Source of the DNA: a virus
DNA length: 27,396 bases
Virus record (IMG/VR): IMGVR_UViG_3300034092_002812
Coordinates: 1-27,396 of that record
Direction: 5' to 3' (one strand)
Positions 16,230-24,406 of the stretch are shown in pieces. A program made the position numbers and the translations under genes. Position 1 is the stretch's first letter. Each line of letters starts with the position of its first letter. Below the pieces are notes generated by a model. That model was not told the DNA's origin, did not search any database, and saw nothing but the letters and a program-made list of their open reading frames with translations.

Positions 16230-16913
16230 ATGCTTGTCTTTGATCCCATACAACACACGTATAAGAACGCATATACCGGTGACAAATATACATCTGCGAC
16301 AACTTTGCTGCATAAGTTCAAGAAACCGTTCGAGGCTGATCTTATTGCTGAAAGGGTAGCGAAGAAAGAAAAAACAACTGTTGAAGAAATTAAGTTAAAG
16401 TGGAAGAAGAGTAACGATGAGAGTAAAGAGTATGGTACAGCAATACATGCTGCTATTGAACAATACAATAAATTAGGTACATACGATGTATCATTTGTTG
16501 ATGTGGTACAAGCCTATATAGATTTAAATATTATTAATAAAGGGGATGATCTTTTAATAGAGCATCAGGTATATAATCACGAGTATAAGGTTGCTGGTAC
16601 AGCAGATATCATACGTGTAGAGGATAAAGGTGGTTTTAGTGTATTTGACATTAAGACAAATAAGAAATTTAATCTTTATAGCCAATACAATGATTACCTC
16701 TTGACACCTCTCGAACACTTACCCGCCTGTGAGTACTCTATATACGGTTTACAACTCTCTCTCTATGCGTATATGTTTCAAAATATTACAGGTAGACGAG
16801 TTAATCAGCTCGGTGTAATGTATTATGATAGAAATACCTGTAAATTTACATATTATCCTATTAATTATATGAAGCATGAAATTGAAGCTATGTTAAAGTG
16901 TTGCGGAAAATGA
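16230..16913 (+). CDS. PD-(D/E)XK superfamily nuclease (RecB/Cas4-like)
   Basis: The 227-aa product shows the ordered motifs of the PDDEXK_1 nuclease group: GTAIHAAIEQYN with His73, Glu111 in LLIEHQVY, VAGTADIIRV with Asp126, then SVFDIKTNKK with Asp140-Ile-Lys142, and QLSLYAYMF with the Q-x3-Y motif (Gln175, Tyr179). These residues bind the metal ion and cleave DNA in RecB, AddB, Cas4 and phage exonucleases. There is no helicase domain or visible four-Cys Fe-S cluster, so it is a stand-alone nuclease. Possible roles are recombination, DNA end processing or host DNA degradation. Its stop overlaps the following start (ATGA), indicating coupling. Confidence 0.85.
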   Translation: MLVFDPIQHTYKNAYTGDKYTSATTLLHKFKKPFEADLIAERVAKKEKTTVEEIKLKWKKSNDESKEYGTAIHAAIEQYNKLGTYDVSFVDVVQAYIDLNIINKGDDLLIEHQVYNHEYKVAGTADIIRVEDKGGFSVFDIKTNKKFNLYSQYNDYLLTPLEHLPACEYSIYGLQLSLYAYMFQNITGRRVNQLGVMYYDRNTCKFTYYPINYMKHEIEAMLKCCGK

Positions 16914-17389
16914 AATTTATAGATCTTATATTACAAAACAGTCAAATAAAAGAGGCTAAGCTTTACGGTCCGGCTAAAAAAGCAGCAGATCGACCAGAAA
17001 CAGGTATAACTATACAGACCCCGTCTGCGTTTCATGTAATTAAGGATTGTGCTACAATAACTACCAAATATTTACCACACTTTGTATTTGGTCATTATGC
17101 AAATCCGTTTGAAGTATTAAAGGGTAAGTTTATAAAAAATGATATTATAGAGTTTGTAAATGAGGCAAACTCTGATATTGTTCTTTTTCAACTACTGATA
17201 CTCATATTAGATAAAATTAATAAAAACCCCTTGTTTAAACAACCAGTGAACGTTCCGACAGATGTACTTACAACTGCAGTTACCGCAGATCCCTATGGTG
17301 ATTATGAGTCCTATCTACCTATAGCTCAAGCTACTATACAGACTGATACTGTATCATTGCTATGCTCTGCTTTTAACGTGAAGGAATAA
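16910..17389 (+). CDS. Conserved-looking protein of unknown function, coupled to the nuclease
   Basis: The 159-aa product begins at ATG 16910, which overlaps the nuclease stop as ATGA; an in-frame GTG at 16898 is less likely. It is mixed alpha/beta, with FHVIKDCATITTKYLPHFVF, an FEVLKGKFIKNDIIEFV stretch and a hydrophobic helix (DIVLFQLLILILDKI) that looks buried rather than membrane-spanning. No enzyme motif or known family is recognised. Tight coupling suggests it acts with, or is needed in fixed ratio to, the PD-(D/E)XK nuclease. The Dps-like gene follows after 8 nt. Confidence 0.6.
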   Translation: MKFIDLILQNSQIKEAKLYGPAKKAADRPETGITIQTPSAFHVIKDCATITTKYLPHFVFGHYANPFEVLKGKFIKNDIIEFVNEANSDIVLFQLLILILDKINKNPLFKQPVNVPTDVLTTAVTADPYGDYESYLPIAQATIQTDTVSLLCSAFNVKE

Positions 17390-17392
17390 ATA
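17385..17392 (+). promoter_or_regulatory. AATAAATA box before the Dps-like gene
   Basis: AATAAATA overlaps the stop codon region of the preceding gene and ends 5 nt before the GTG start at 17398. AAGGA lies just upstream (17381-17385), about 12 nt from the GTG, so a weak ribosome binding site is also possible. Confidence 0.4.
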
Positions 17393-17397
17393 ATATT

Positions 17398-17754
17398 GTG
17401 AGACTAATTACACCTCTTCTTGAAATACAGAATCAATTAAGAATTTTTCATTGGCAGACATCGAGCTATGCTCAGCATAAAGCGTTCGGGAAGGCATATG
17501 AAAGCTTAGATACTTTAATTGATGACTTTGTAGAGGTCTTTATTGGTAAATACGGTAAAACAAAGGCGAGTATAAAATATAGTATTGAATTATCGAATTT
17601 TGATGATGGTTATCTTACGGTGATTGATTCATACATCTCATATTTGACCGCATTAACTAGTGAGCTAAAGGATATTGATACAGATTTGCTTAATATTCGT
17701 GACGAAATGCTTGCTACGTTAAATACGCTAAAATATCTGCTTACTCTTAATTAA
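17398..17754 (+). CDS. Dps/ferritin-like four-helix protein (short)
   Basis: The 118-aa product (GTG start) resembles Dps mini-ferritins but is shorter than their usual 150-170 aa. LRIFHWQTSSYAQHKAFGKA aligns with the Dps helix-A/B ferroxidase region (H-W-x ... L-H-E-x-x-x-x-L-Y). His27, Asp42 and Glu46 keep the His-x14-Asp-x3-Glu spacing of the Dps iron site, and Tyr34 also lines up; the His18-to-His27 distance is 9 rather than 12. The C-terminal DEMLATLNTLKYLLTLN resembles the last Dps helix. Dps proteins oxidise and store iron and protect DNA; similar short proteins are known in phages, but function is unproven. Its TAA overlaps by 4 nt the stop of the convergent 1033-aa gene. Confidence 0.6.
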   Translation: MRLITPLLEIQNQLRIFHWQTSSYAQHKAFGKAYESLDTLIDDFVEVFIGKYGKTKASIKYSIELSNFDDGYLTVIDSYISYLTALTSELKDIDTDLLNIRDEMLATLNTLKYLLTLN

Positions 17755-20700
17755 GCTGTCACGTCGTAACCGAATGTAAAGGTGTTATCTGCGGCGTTAA
17801 AGTAACCTGCTGCAGATCCAAGCGTTGTATACGTTTCGAGATATGGGCTGCCTTGCGGGTTACCAAAAGTAATGTCATATACATCTATAACAGGTGTGTG
17901 TAAGGTACATGTAATGTTCTGTACTGTGTTATTAACGTATCTAAATCGTGTAGTTACAATGTAGAAGCAATCTGCTGTATCTTTACCGAGGTATGTAAGG
18001 GTATAAAAGCCTGTTTCAGGGCTAAAGTTAAATACTGGCTTTTCAATTTCCACAATATTGAGTTCAATACCTTTACCGTTCAATGAGAATACACTTAAAT
18101 CGTTGAATACAAGATCTGATACCGCTTTTGCAGGGTATATTTCACTTATTTGCTGGTTATTTAAATTAATTCTGTATATCGTGGGGTATACAACCTTATA
18201 ATTTGAAGCGCTTAAACTATCACGTAATAAAGTTGTCTTACAGAACATAAGAGTGTTGTCACTTTCGTTGAACCACACATTAGAGAACCGTTCTAAGTCC
18301 GGTAATTCACCGCGGTTAAAGTATCTAAATTCATTTACCGATCCGGTAATACTGTTTGTATTATAGTCAAACTGCAGTCTATCGAAAATTAAATAGTTCT
18401 CTGTTTCAAGCTGCAAGACATCGTAGTAAACTTCAAAATTAATGAGCTTGTTGTATATTTCTTCTTTTATGTTCTGTGGATAATTTAATAGCGCTGCACT
18501 TAATGTAGCAGATGCCGGTCCAATGGTTGTACTGTTAGCGTTTCTAAAGTAAAGATCACCGTATTCTACAGCTCTTGTGTAGTAGAGCGGTTTCTTTGTA
18601 GAAACTGTATTAATTGATGTGTCTAACACTGTTTCATGGCCGGTCTGTCTTATATCTTTAAAATTGGACGGCTCTGTGTATGAATGTGTATAAGAACCTA
18701 ATGTACAGGGTTCGCTGTCCAACGAGTCTATATAAAATACATTTCCATCATAATCAAACCCGTTATATGAAAGAGCATCTAAACTAAAGTCAGGTTGATA
18801 CGTAAATGTACCAACACCATAAGGTGCGTTAGGCGCGGGTGCACCGTCAGTTAATTCGTTATAATATAGTAAACCGGTATTCGGGTTATATGATACAATG
18901 TCACTCGGAACATCTGGTAACATACCGTTATTATTCTTTGTAAAGTATAAGCCATCCTTTACTGTACATGTATATGTCGTTGTGACAAAATCTTCAAAAA
19001 GATCTTCATATAAGAAATTACTCGCGAAATCATATGATGTGATAATAGTAGGATTACCACCATCGGAAAAGCTTGCTGGTTCTGATACACTCGTGTTTAA
19101 TACGACGCCAGAAAATATCTTACCATTTGATGCTGTACCTGCAACAGTATAATTAAAATTATATCCTTGACCGCATAGAGAATCGAAGAAAGTGTAGCCA
19201 TCGAAAATATAATTAACTAATGCTCTAGGACGTGAAATATCGGAGACACGGCTCATCTCTGATACGCTCTTATAAAGAGCATATTCATTACCGTAGACGT
19301 CACCCTTATACTGAAATAGAGTCTTATTCAGAGTTAGTAGATTGCTTTGTCGTAGATCTATTGGGTATTGGCTAATTAATTCTAACGGGTATACATCGGG
19401 ATTGCTCCATAGTGTATCTTGACTACCTGTAAAGAAATCCTGCGAGTCAATATATCGTGAGACACCGAAGTTTGTATGATTTAACGTTTGTTCACGTGAT
19501 TGATATGCGCGAAATGTTTGAAAGTACGGATCTGTACTGGCGTCACCAAACTTATATTGGTTTGAATAATCAGTCTTATTAAAATAATTTTCTTCAAAAA
19601 ACGTTAAAGGTGATTTGAACTCCAGCTTTGTATTACCAGAAATATTTCCGTACTTAGCGGGATCCGGAAAGTAGTAGACAGTATCTGGTGACAGTGCATC
19701 GACGTTAACGAATGATGTGAATTTAAAATTAGTAAAATTAGCTAGTCCGATTTTATCAGGTTTAAAGAATAAACCAAGCTCGTACCCGGTTTTGAGAAAT
19801 TCTTCACTCGGTACTGCAGCAATAGAGGGGTAACGCTTGTTTAAATAGTTTGCAAACTCTGTATCAGCGGTAAATAGTTGACCGGATGTAAAGGCTGTTG
19901 TTGTATCTGTTACAATATAATAAAAATCTGACCCGATATATTTGGTGATTTCTTGAGATTTGTTTACTAGATTTAAGTTATTTACGTCACCGTCATTTAC
20001 AGTGCTGATGAAGTCACTGTCTTTTAGTAGATTTAACTGAGAAGAGTTTACAAGCGGGTCTATAGTAAAATTACCGTCAAGCTCTATAAGATAAAACGGA
20101 TAGGAAAGAATTGACCGCAGAATGCTCTGATCAAAATTACCGAACAGATATGGATCTACATCATTTTGATTTAAATTAAAATAATCATTTCTTAACCCGG
20201 TATTTGTATCGTAAGCAGAGGCAGGTAACGTCGGACTTAAATCATAATAATCCGCATACGTATCATATAAATCCTCTACATCTATAACGATATTATTGCG
20301 TACGTCAGCTAGGGATAAATTTAACGTACTGAATAAATCAACAATATCCTGTGCCTGCAGAGCTTTTGTGAGGTTTACATAAATTAAATCTGCAATACCG
20401 GTATTTGATCCCTTTAAGTTAAAACTCAAGGCAGAAGTCTGAACATCATCTCTTAATGTACTGTAATAAATGCAAATATCTTTAATTTTTTTTGCAAAGA
20501 AAGGTACAGCGATTGCAAGGTCTCGGTTATTACTAATGTCGATATTTTTGAGATATCTTTTTTCGTCAGTTGTTGTATAGTTAATGACGATGTCATTAAT
20601 AAGATTTGTGTAATATTTTTGTATCTCTGTTACAGCTTCTTGCTTTGTGATATCCTTTGCAGCATACCAATTTGTAAGATATGATTGATATCTCGTCAAA

Positions 20701-20852
20701 AAATCACCAGTTGTGGTGAGCAGTTCTGTATTGCGTTTGAGCCATTCTGTAAATGTTAACGGTTGTAGCGTATCAACGGGATTATCGACAGGTATACGTG
20801 CCGTAATTGAATCGTTTATTCTTTCATCTATAAATTGTAACGCATCGGCCAT
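17751..20852 (-). CDS. Large baseplate/tail structural protein (1033 aa)
   Basis: The 1033-aa product is the last gene of the minus-strand baseplate operon. The N-terminal ~170 residues are helical and end in AVPFFAKKIKDICIYYSTLR and a LSFNLKGSNTGIADLIY stretch, which looks like a conserved attachment module of large phage baseplate proteins. The rest is Tyr/Asn/Asp-rich and beta-strand rich, with no enzyme motif, signal peptide or TM. Its place after gp25-like, gp6-like and the 1177-aa genes corresponds to T4 gp7/gp8 in order, and its length is like T4 gp7, but no direct sequence likeness to gp7 is claimed. A GTTAAATA box ends 7 nt before the ATG; no Shine-Dalgarno is seen. Confidence 0.6.
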   Translation of the reverse strand: MADALQFIDERINDSITARIPVDNPVDTLQPLTFTEWLKRNTELLTTTGDFLTRYQSYLTNWYAAKDITKQEAVTEIQKYYTNLINDIVINYTTTDEKRYLKNIDISNNRDLAIAVPFFAKKIKDICIYYSTLRDDVQTSALSFNLKGSNTGIADLIYVNLTKALQAQDIVDLFSTLNLSLADVRNNIVIDVEDLYDTYADYYDLSPTLPASAYDTNTGLRNDYFNLNQNDVDPYLFGNFDQSILRSILSYPFYLIELDGNFTIDPLVNSSQLNLLKDSDFISTVNDGDVNNLNLVNKSQEITKYIGSDFYYIVTDTTTAFTSGQLFTADTEFANYLNKRYPSIAAVPSEEFLKTGYELGLFFKPDKIGLANFTNFKFTSFVNVDALSPDTVYYFPDPAKYGNISGNTKLEFKSPLTFFEENYFNKTDYSNQYKFGDASTDPYFQTFRAYQSREQTLNHTNFGVSRYIDSQDFFTGSQDTLWSNPDVYPLELISQYPIDLRQSNLLTLNKTLFQYKGDVYGNEYALYKSVSEMSRVSDISRPRALVNYIFDGYTFFDSLCGQGYNFNYTVAGTASNGKIFSGVVLNTSVSEPASFSDGGNPTIITSYDFASNFLYEDLFEDFVTTTYTCTVKDGLYFTKNNNGMLPDVPSDIVSYNPNTGLLYYNELTDGAPAPNAPYGVGTFTYQPDFSLDALSYNGFDYDGNVFYIDSLDSEPCTLGSYTHSYTEPSNFKDIRQTGHETVLDTSINTVSTKKPLYYTRAVEYGDLYFRNANSTTIGPASATLSAALLNYPQNIKEEIYNKLINFEVYYDVLQLETENYLIFDRLQFDYNTNSITGSVNEFRYFNRGELPDLERFSNVWFNESDNTLMFCKTTLLRDSLSASNYKVVYPTIYRINLNNQQISEIYPAKAVSDLVFNDLSVFSLNGKGIELNIVEIEKPVFNFSPETGFYTLTYLGKDTADCFYIVTTRFRYVNNTVQNITCTLHTPVIDVYDITFGNPQGSPYLETYTTLGSAAGYFNAADNTFTFGYDVTA

Positions 20853-20872
20853 ACACTATTATTTAACAGAAA

Positions 20873-23800
20873 CTAGCTGTTATAGGTAACATCAACACCA
20901 GAAGTAAATAACCGGAAGCCTTTTGTTAATTCATAGCTAAGAATATTTTGTATTATTCCATCATCCGTACTCCATGTATCATAAGAGCTGTTCGTCGGTG
21001 CGAGAGTTGTAAATACACTATTCCAATCTATTACATTGTCATAATACTCATCGCTATATTTAGAATTGTATTGATAAAAATTGTAATAATTTCCTATTTC
21101 AGTACCGGATATCGATGCTGGTGCTGTGAGTCCCCAACCCCAACTAGGTGTATATGACGATAGAGGGAGAGGTATTGTTGATTCTGTGAAGTAGTTTGTA
21201 TTTACAATAGTATATACGTCAGAGAAGAGTTCTTTTGCTACAATTGGTATACCTGGTACAATATAACTAGAAGTTATATCTAATTTTGCACTTAAATTTA
21301 TACCGTACGTGTCGTTTGGCATTGTTGTACCACGGTTATCGAAATTAAGAGCGTATTTATTTCTTGATCCCCAGAGCTTGCTCTGCTTTATGGATAACAT
21401 GTCTACTATACGTTTTAATTGCGGCGGGTATAGGTAATTATACTCCTCAAAATCAACAGTTAATTCCTTACAGAGTGAAAGAAGTGAGTCGATATTAACT
21501 TTATCAACATCAGCTTTATTGTCGACAAAATTAGCGATTTTTTCGTATACTGTTTTACCTAATTCATATGGCTGCGATGCAGCGTTACCAACAATTACAC
21601 CGAGAAATTTATCAAAAAATACTTCTTTATCGAGAAGTGACTCCTGGTACCGTAGAGAATTATAGTATCCAGACGCGTCCCAGCTCTCGTTTATTTTTGC
21701 AATACCGTATTTACCGCTTGACGGGTATATATTGAATAAATTGGAAGACCCGGTAATGGTTCTCACTGTAGTGACAGGTGCCGCGTATTTGTTTATCCAA
21801 CGGTAACCATTCCAGTCTCCAGTGGCTTGAAATTCCTGAAGACCGTCACTGTATTGATTTGGTAGAACCTCAATTGGGGTGGTATAGCTACTAAGTACAG
21901 GTAGACCTGCTGATGGGAATACGAGATCAGCGACAGTAACATAGGATAACTGAGGCTGAGGTATCGTATTACCATTGATCATGTATAACTTTCGATCGAA
22001 ATTATTAATAACCCAAATATTATTAGATGTATCGCAAGTTATACCACCAATACTACAAATATAATTTGTTTTGTTATTACCTACACCCGCGATATAATCG
22101 GTGCGTTCGTTTGTAAACGCGTCAACTTTTGTTATTAATTCCCTGTCATGAGAAACCCATGCATTTTGACTTCCGTCTACTGTAATATTACCAATCTGCT
22201 GAAATCCGCTTAGAGGGAACCCATTTTGTATATTACCATCTAAATCAAACTTGTATAGGTAGTCATTAAACTCGCCGAATACAGATCCACGTACGTTATG
22301 GTTTCTAGCAGTTACCCATACGTAGTTATTTCTATCTATACAAACCTCTACTGGGGCAATACCTGCCGGGAATTGTATCTCCTTTTTTGTTTCAGCAAAT
22401 ATTGTAAAATTGTTGGTACCTTGGTATTTGATTAGGTAATTGAAAATAGGATGTGTATATGTAATCCATATATCGTTATTACGGTCGGTATCAATTGATG
22501 ACGGTAGTATTAAGTTTTCACCAGCAAAGCCTTCGTTATTTAAATAATCGGAACTCAGTGCATAACTAAAGTTAGTGGCGCCTGATGGTGTTGCTACTGC
22601 AGTAACTACATTACGTGTTGAATCTATTTTTATAGCAGATCCGCTCTCGAGCAATGTTACCCAAATATTTTCATCTCTATCAATAACAATACCGTTAGGC
22701 GCAGCTGCAGCAGAAATAAGATTCGATCCTGTAGTTCTATAATCAATATCAACAATTTGATTATTGATCAGTGTCGGTACCGCCGAAAGATTATATAGAC
22801 CATTCTCAACCGGGTTACCATATACGTCATATTTAAATATTCTATCATTAACAGCGTCAGCGAACCATGTCTCGTAATCATCTGAGCTCTTATCGGTGCC
22901 GACTGGTGATACAGCTACAGCGAATGCATTTCTATTATCTGCAACAGGAATTACAGATTGATCGTTAATTAATGTGACTGTCTTTGTGTGTGTAAATTCA
23001 TTATAATTCACCTCTCGTAATACTCTTATTGCGGAATTATATTGAGGTACTAGGACCCAGCCGAGCAATGAATCCTTTTCATAATGAGGTGGCTCTATAA
23101 CAACTACACCAGCCGTCAGAATACAATTTTCTGAAGACTGTGATGAAACAAAATATCCTTTATAGAATGCGCCGAGACTCTGTGGTGATTGACGGGTGAA
23201 GTCTTCGTAAAATTTTACTCCTTCAAGAGGATAATATTGATCACCGCTCAAATATGAAATACCTGTTTCTATATTATAGAACTCCGGTGGCAAGAGGGGG
23301 GGATTTGCTGATGATGAAGAAAGTGGTGGGTAGTTTTTTGTTGTGAACCCATGTTTGTCTTTAAATTTTATTACGTACGGTATTTCCGTCTCTTGCCATG
23401 AAACATTCGGTATTTCAAATTTTGTCGTAGATAGTGTTCCTTCACCGTCTATTCCTGTTGTAGTTATTGAAAGACGGTCTGCTGAATTAAACCTAACTTT
23501 TAAAGCAGGGAATACAGCAGGTTCTATATTCTGAAAACCTGCTATCGGGTAATCTACGTATTTAAACGTTTGCATTCGTTGTGTATAAGCATCGTTAAAT
23601 TTAGAATTATCAAGTGTTGCGAATATAATAATAGGGTTATTCTCTGTAAGTAGAGCATTCGGTCGTTCATCAGTATACCAAAATTTACCTGTACCTGTAA
23701 TACCAACAAATACACTACCGACATCTGATGCATTGCACCGCACTATTTGATTGTCTTGAAGCTTAACGTACATTTCTGTATGTGCAGCTGTTAAGCTTTC

Positions 23801-24406
23801 TATTTCAAGATATTCTGTTTCACCGGTTGGTGTTTTATTCTCACGATAGAATCGACTTAAACTACGTAAATGGTCCCACTTATCAGTAACATCGAGAGGT
23901 GTGTAGTTGTAATCACCAGCAGCACCAGATGCGTACAGATTTATCGTATACCCCGTCCCACTCAACGCATTATAATTTTGCCAACTATCATACACGTTTA
24001 CATATAGTGGATCGGATAATCTACCTGCGGGTACATCATATATTAACCCTCTATAATCTTGAAAATTAATTTGTGTTGAAATATAGTCATATATTTGTAC
24101 AGTACAAGAAAATGTACTATCATATGCGTTACCGTCACTATCAAATATTGTTAGCGTGACAGTATATTGACCTGGCCATTTATATGTATGTGTTGGTCTT
24201 AGATCGGTTGAAAATGTACCGTCACCGAAGTCCCATCTTAAATTTTTGTTTGATATAATTCTTGTACCTGACAGTATATTAGAAGTTGTAAAATCAGGTA
24301 TAAAATTGAGAGGTGTAATGTCGAGTGTGTATGCAGATAGGGTACTTGTCCCGTTATAGTCAAGAACTTCAAAATAGACATATGTATCTTGAATATTGTA
24401 TGTCAT
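20873..24406 (-). CDS. Large baseplate-associated protein with PKD domain and NHL propeller
   Basis: The 1177-aa product starts with a PKD domain (about residues 25-105): NLRWDFGDGTFSTDLRPTHTY and YTVTLTIFDSDGNAYDSTF are textbook PKD strands. From about residue 545 to 830 there are at least five NHL/Vgb-like blades, each of the form D-R-x-x-x-I/V-W-V-T (DRDENIWVTLLESGSAIKID, DRNNDIWITYTHP, DRNNYVWVTARNH, DGSQNAWVSHDRELITKVD, DTSNNIWVINNFDRKLYMI). The C-terminal third includes YPPQLKRIVDMLSIKQSKLW, likely a structural docking region. Its ATG overlaps the gp6-like stop (TAATG), with a clear AAGGA 6 nt upstream, so expression is coupled. A wedge protein bearing external sugar- or protein-binding modules is inferred. 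Confidence 0.7.
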   Translation of the reverse strand: MTYNIQDTYVYFEVLDYNGTSTLSAYTLDITPLNFIPDFTTSNILSGTRIISNKNLRWDFGDGTFSTDLRPTHTYKWPGQYTVTLTIFDSDGNAYDSTFSCTVQIYDYISTQINFQDYRGLIYDVPAGRLSDPLYVNVYDSWQNYNALSGTGYTINLYASGAAGDYNYTPLDVTDKWDHLRSLSRFYRENKTPTGETEYLEIESLTAAHTEMYVKLQDNQIVRCNASDVGSVFVGITGTGKFWYTDERPNALLTENNPIIIFATLDNSKFNDAYTQRMQTFKYVDYPIAGFQNIEPAVFPALKVRFNSADRLSITTTGIDGEGTLSTTKFEIPNVSWQETEIPYVIKFKDKHGFTTKNYPPLSSSSANPPLLPPEFYNIETGISYLSGDQYYPLEGVKFYEDFTRQSPQSLGAFYKGYFVSSQSSENCILTAGVVVIEPPHYEKDSLLGWVLVPQYNSAIRVLREVNYNEFTHTKTVTLINDQSVIPVADNRNAFAVAVSPVGTDKSSDDYETWFADAVNDRIFKYDVYGNPVENGLYNLSAVPTLINNQIVDIDYRTTGSNLISAAAAPNGIVIDRDENIWVTLLESGSAIKIDSTRNVVTAVATPSGATNFSYALSSDYLNNEGFAGENLILPSSIDTDRNNDIWITYTHPIFNYLIKYQGTNNFTIFAETKKEIQFPAGIAPVEVCIDRNNYVWVTARNHNVRGSVFGEFNDYLYKFDLDGNIQNGFPLSGFQQIGNITVDGSQNAWVSHDRELITKVDAFTNERTDYIAGVGNNKTNYICSIGGITCDTSNNIWVINNFDRKLYMINGNTIPQPQLSYVTVADLVFPSAGLPVLSSYTTPIEVLPNQYSDGLQEFQATGDWNGYRWINKYAAPVTTVRTITGSSNLFNIYPSSGKYGIAKINESWDASGYYNSLRYQESLLDKEVFFDKFLGVIVGNAASQPYELGKTVYEKIANFVDNKADVDKVNIDSLLSLCKELTVDFEEYNYLYPPQLKRIVDMLSIKQSKLWGSRNKYALNFDNRGTTMPNDTYGINLSAKLDITSSYIVPGIPIVAKELFSDVYTIVNTNYFTESTIPLPLSSYTPSWGWGLTAPASISGTEIGNYYNFYQYNSKYSDEYYDNVIDWNSVFTTLAPTNSSYDTWSTDDGIIQNILSYELTKGFRLFTSGVDVTYNS

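Noticed and set aside
16013-16468. 151-aa minus-strand frame with hydrophobic segments
   Set aside because: It is antisense to the 61-aa gene and the start of the PD-(D/E)XK gene, both of which have better support; it has Ser/Leu-rich shadow composition.
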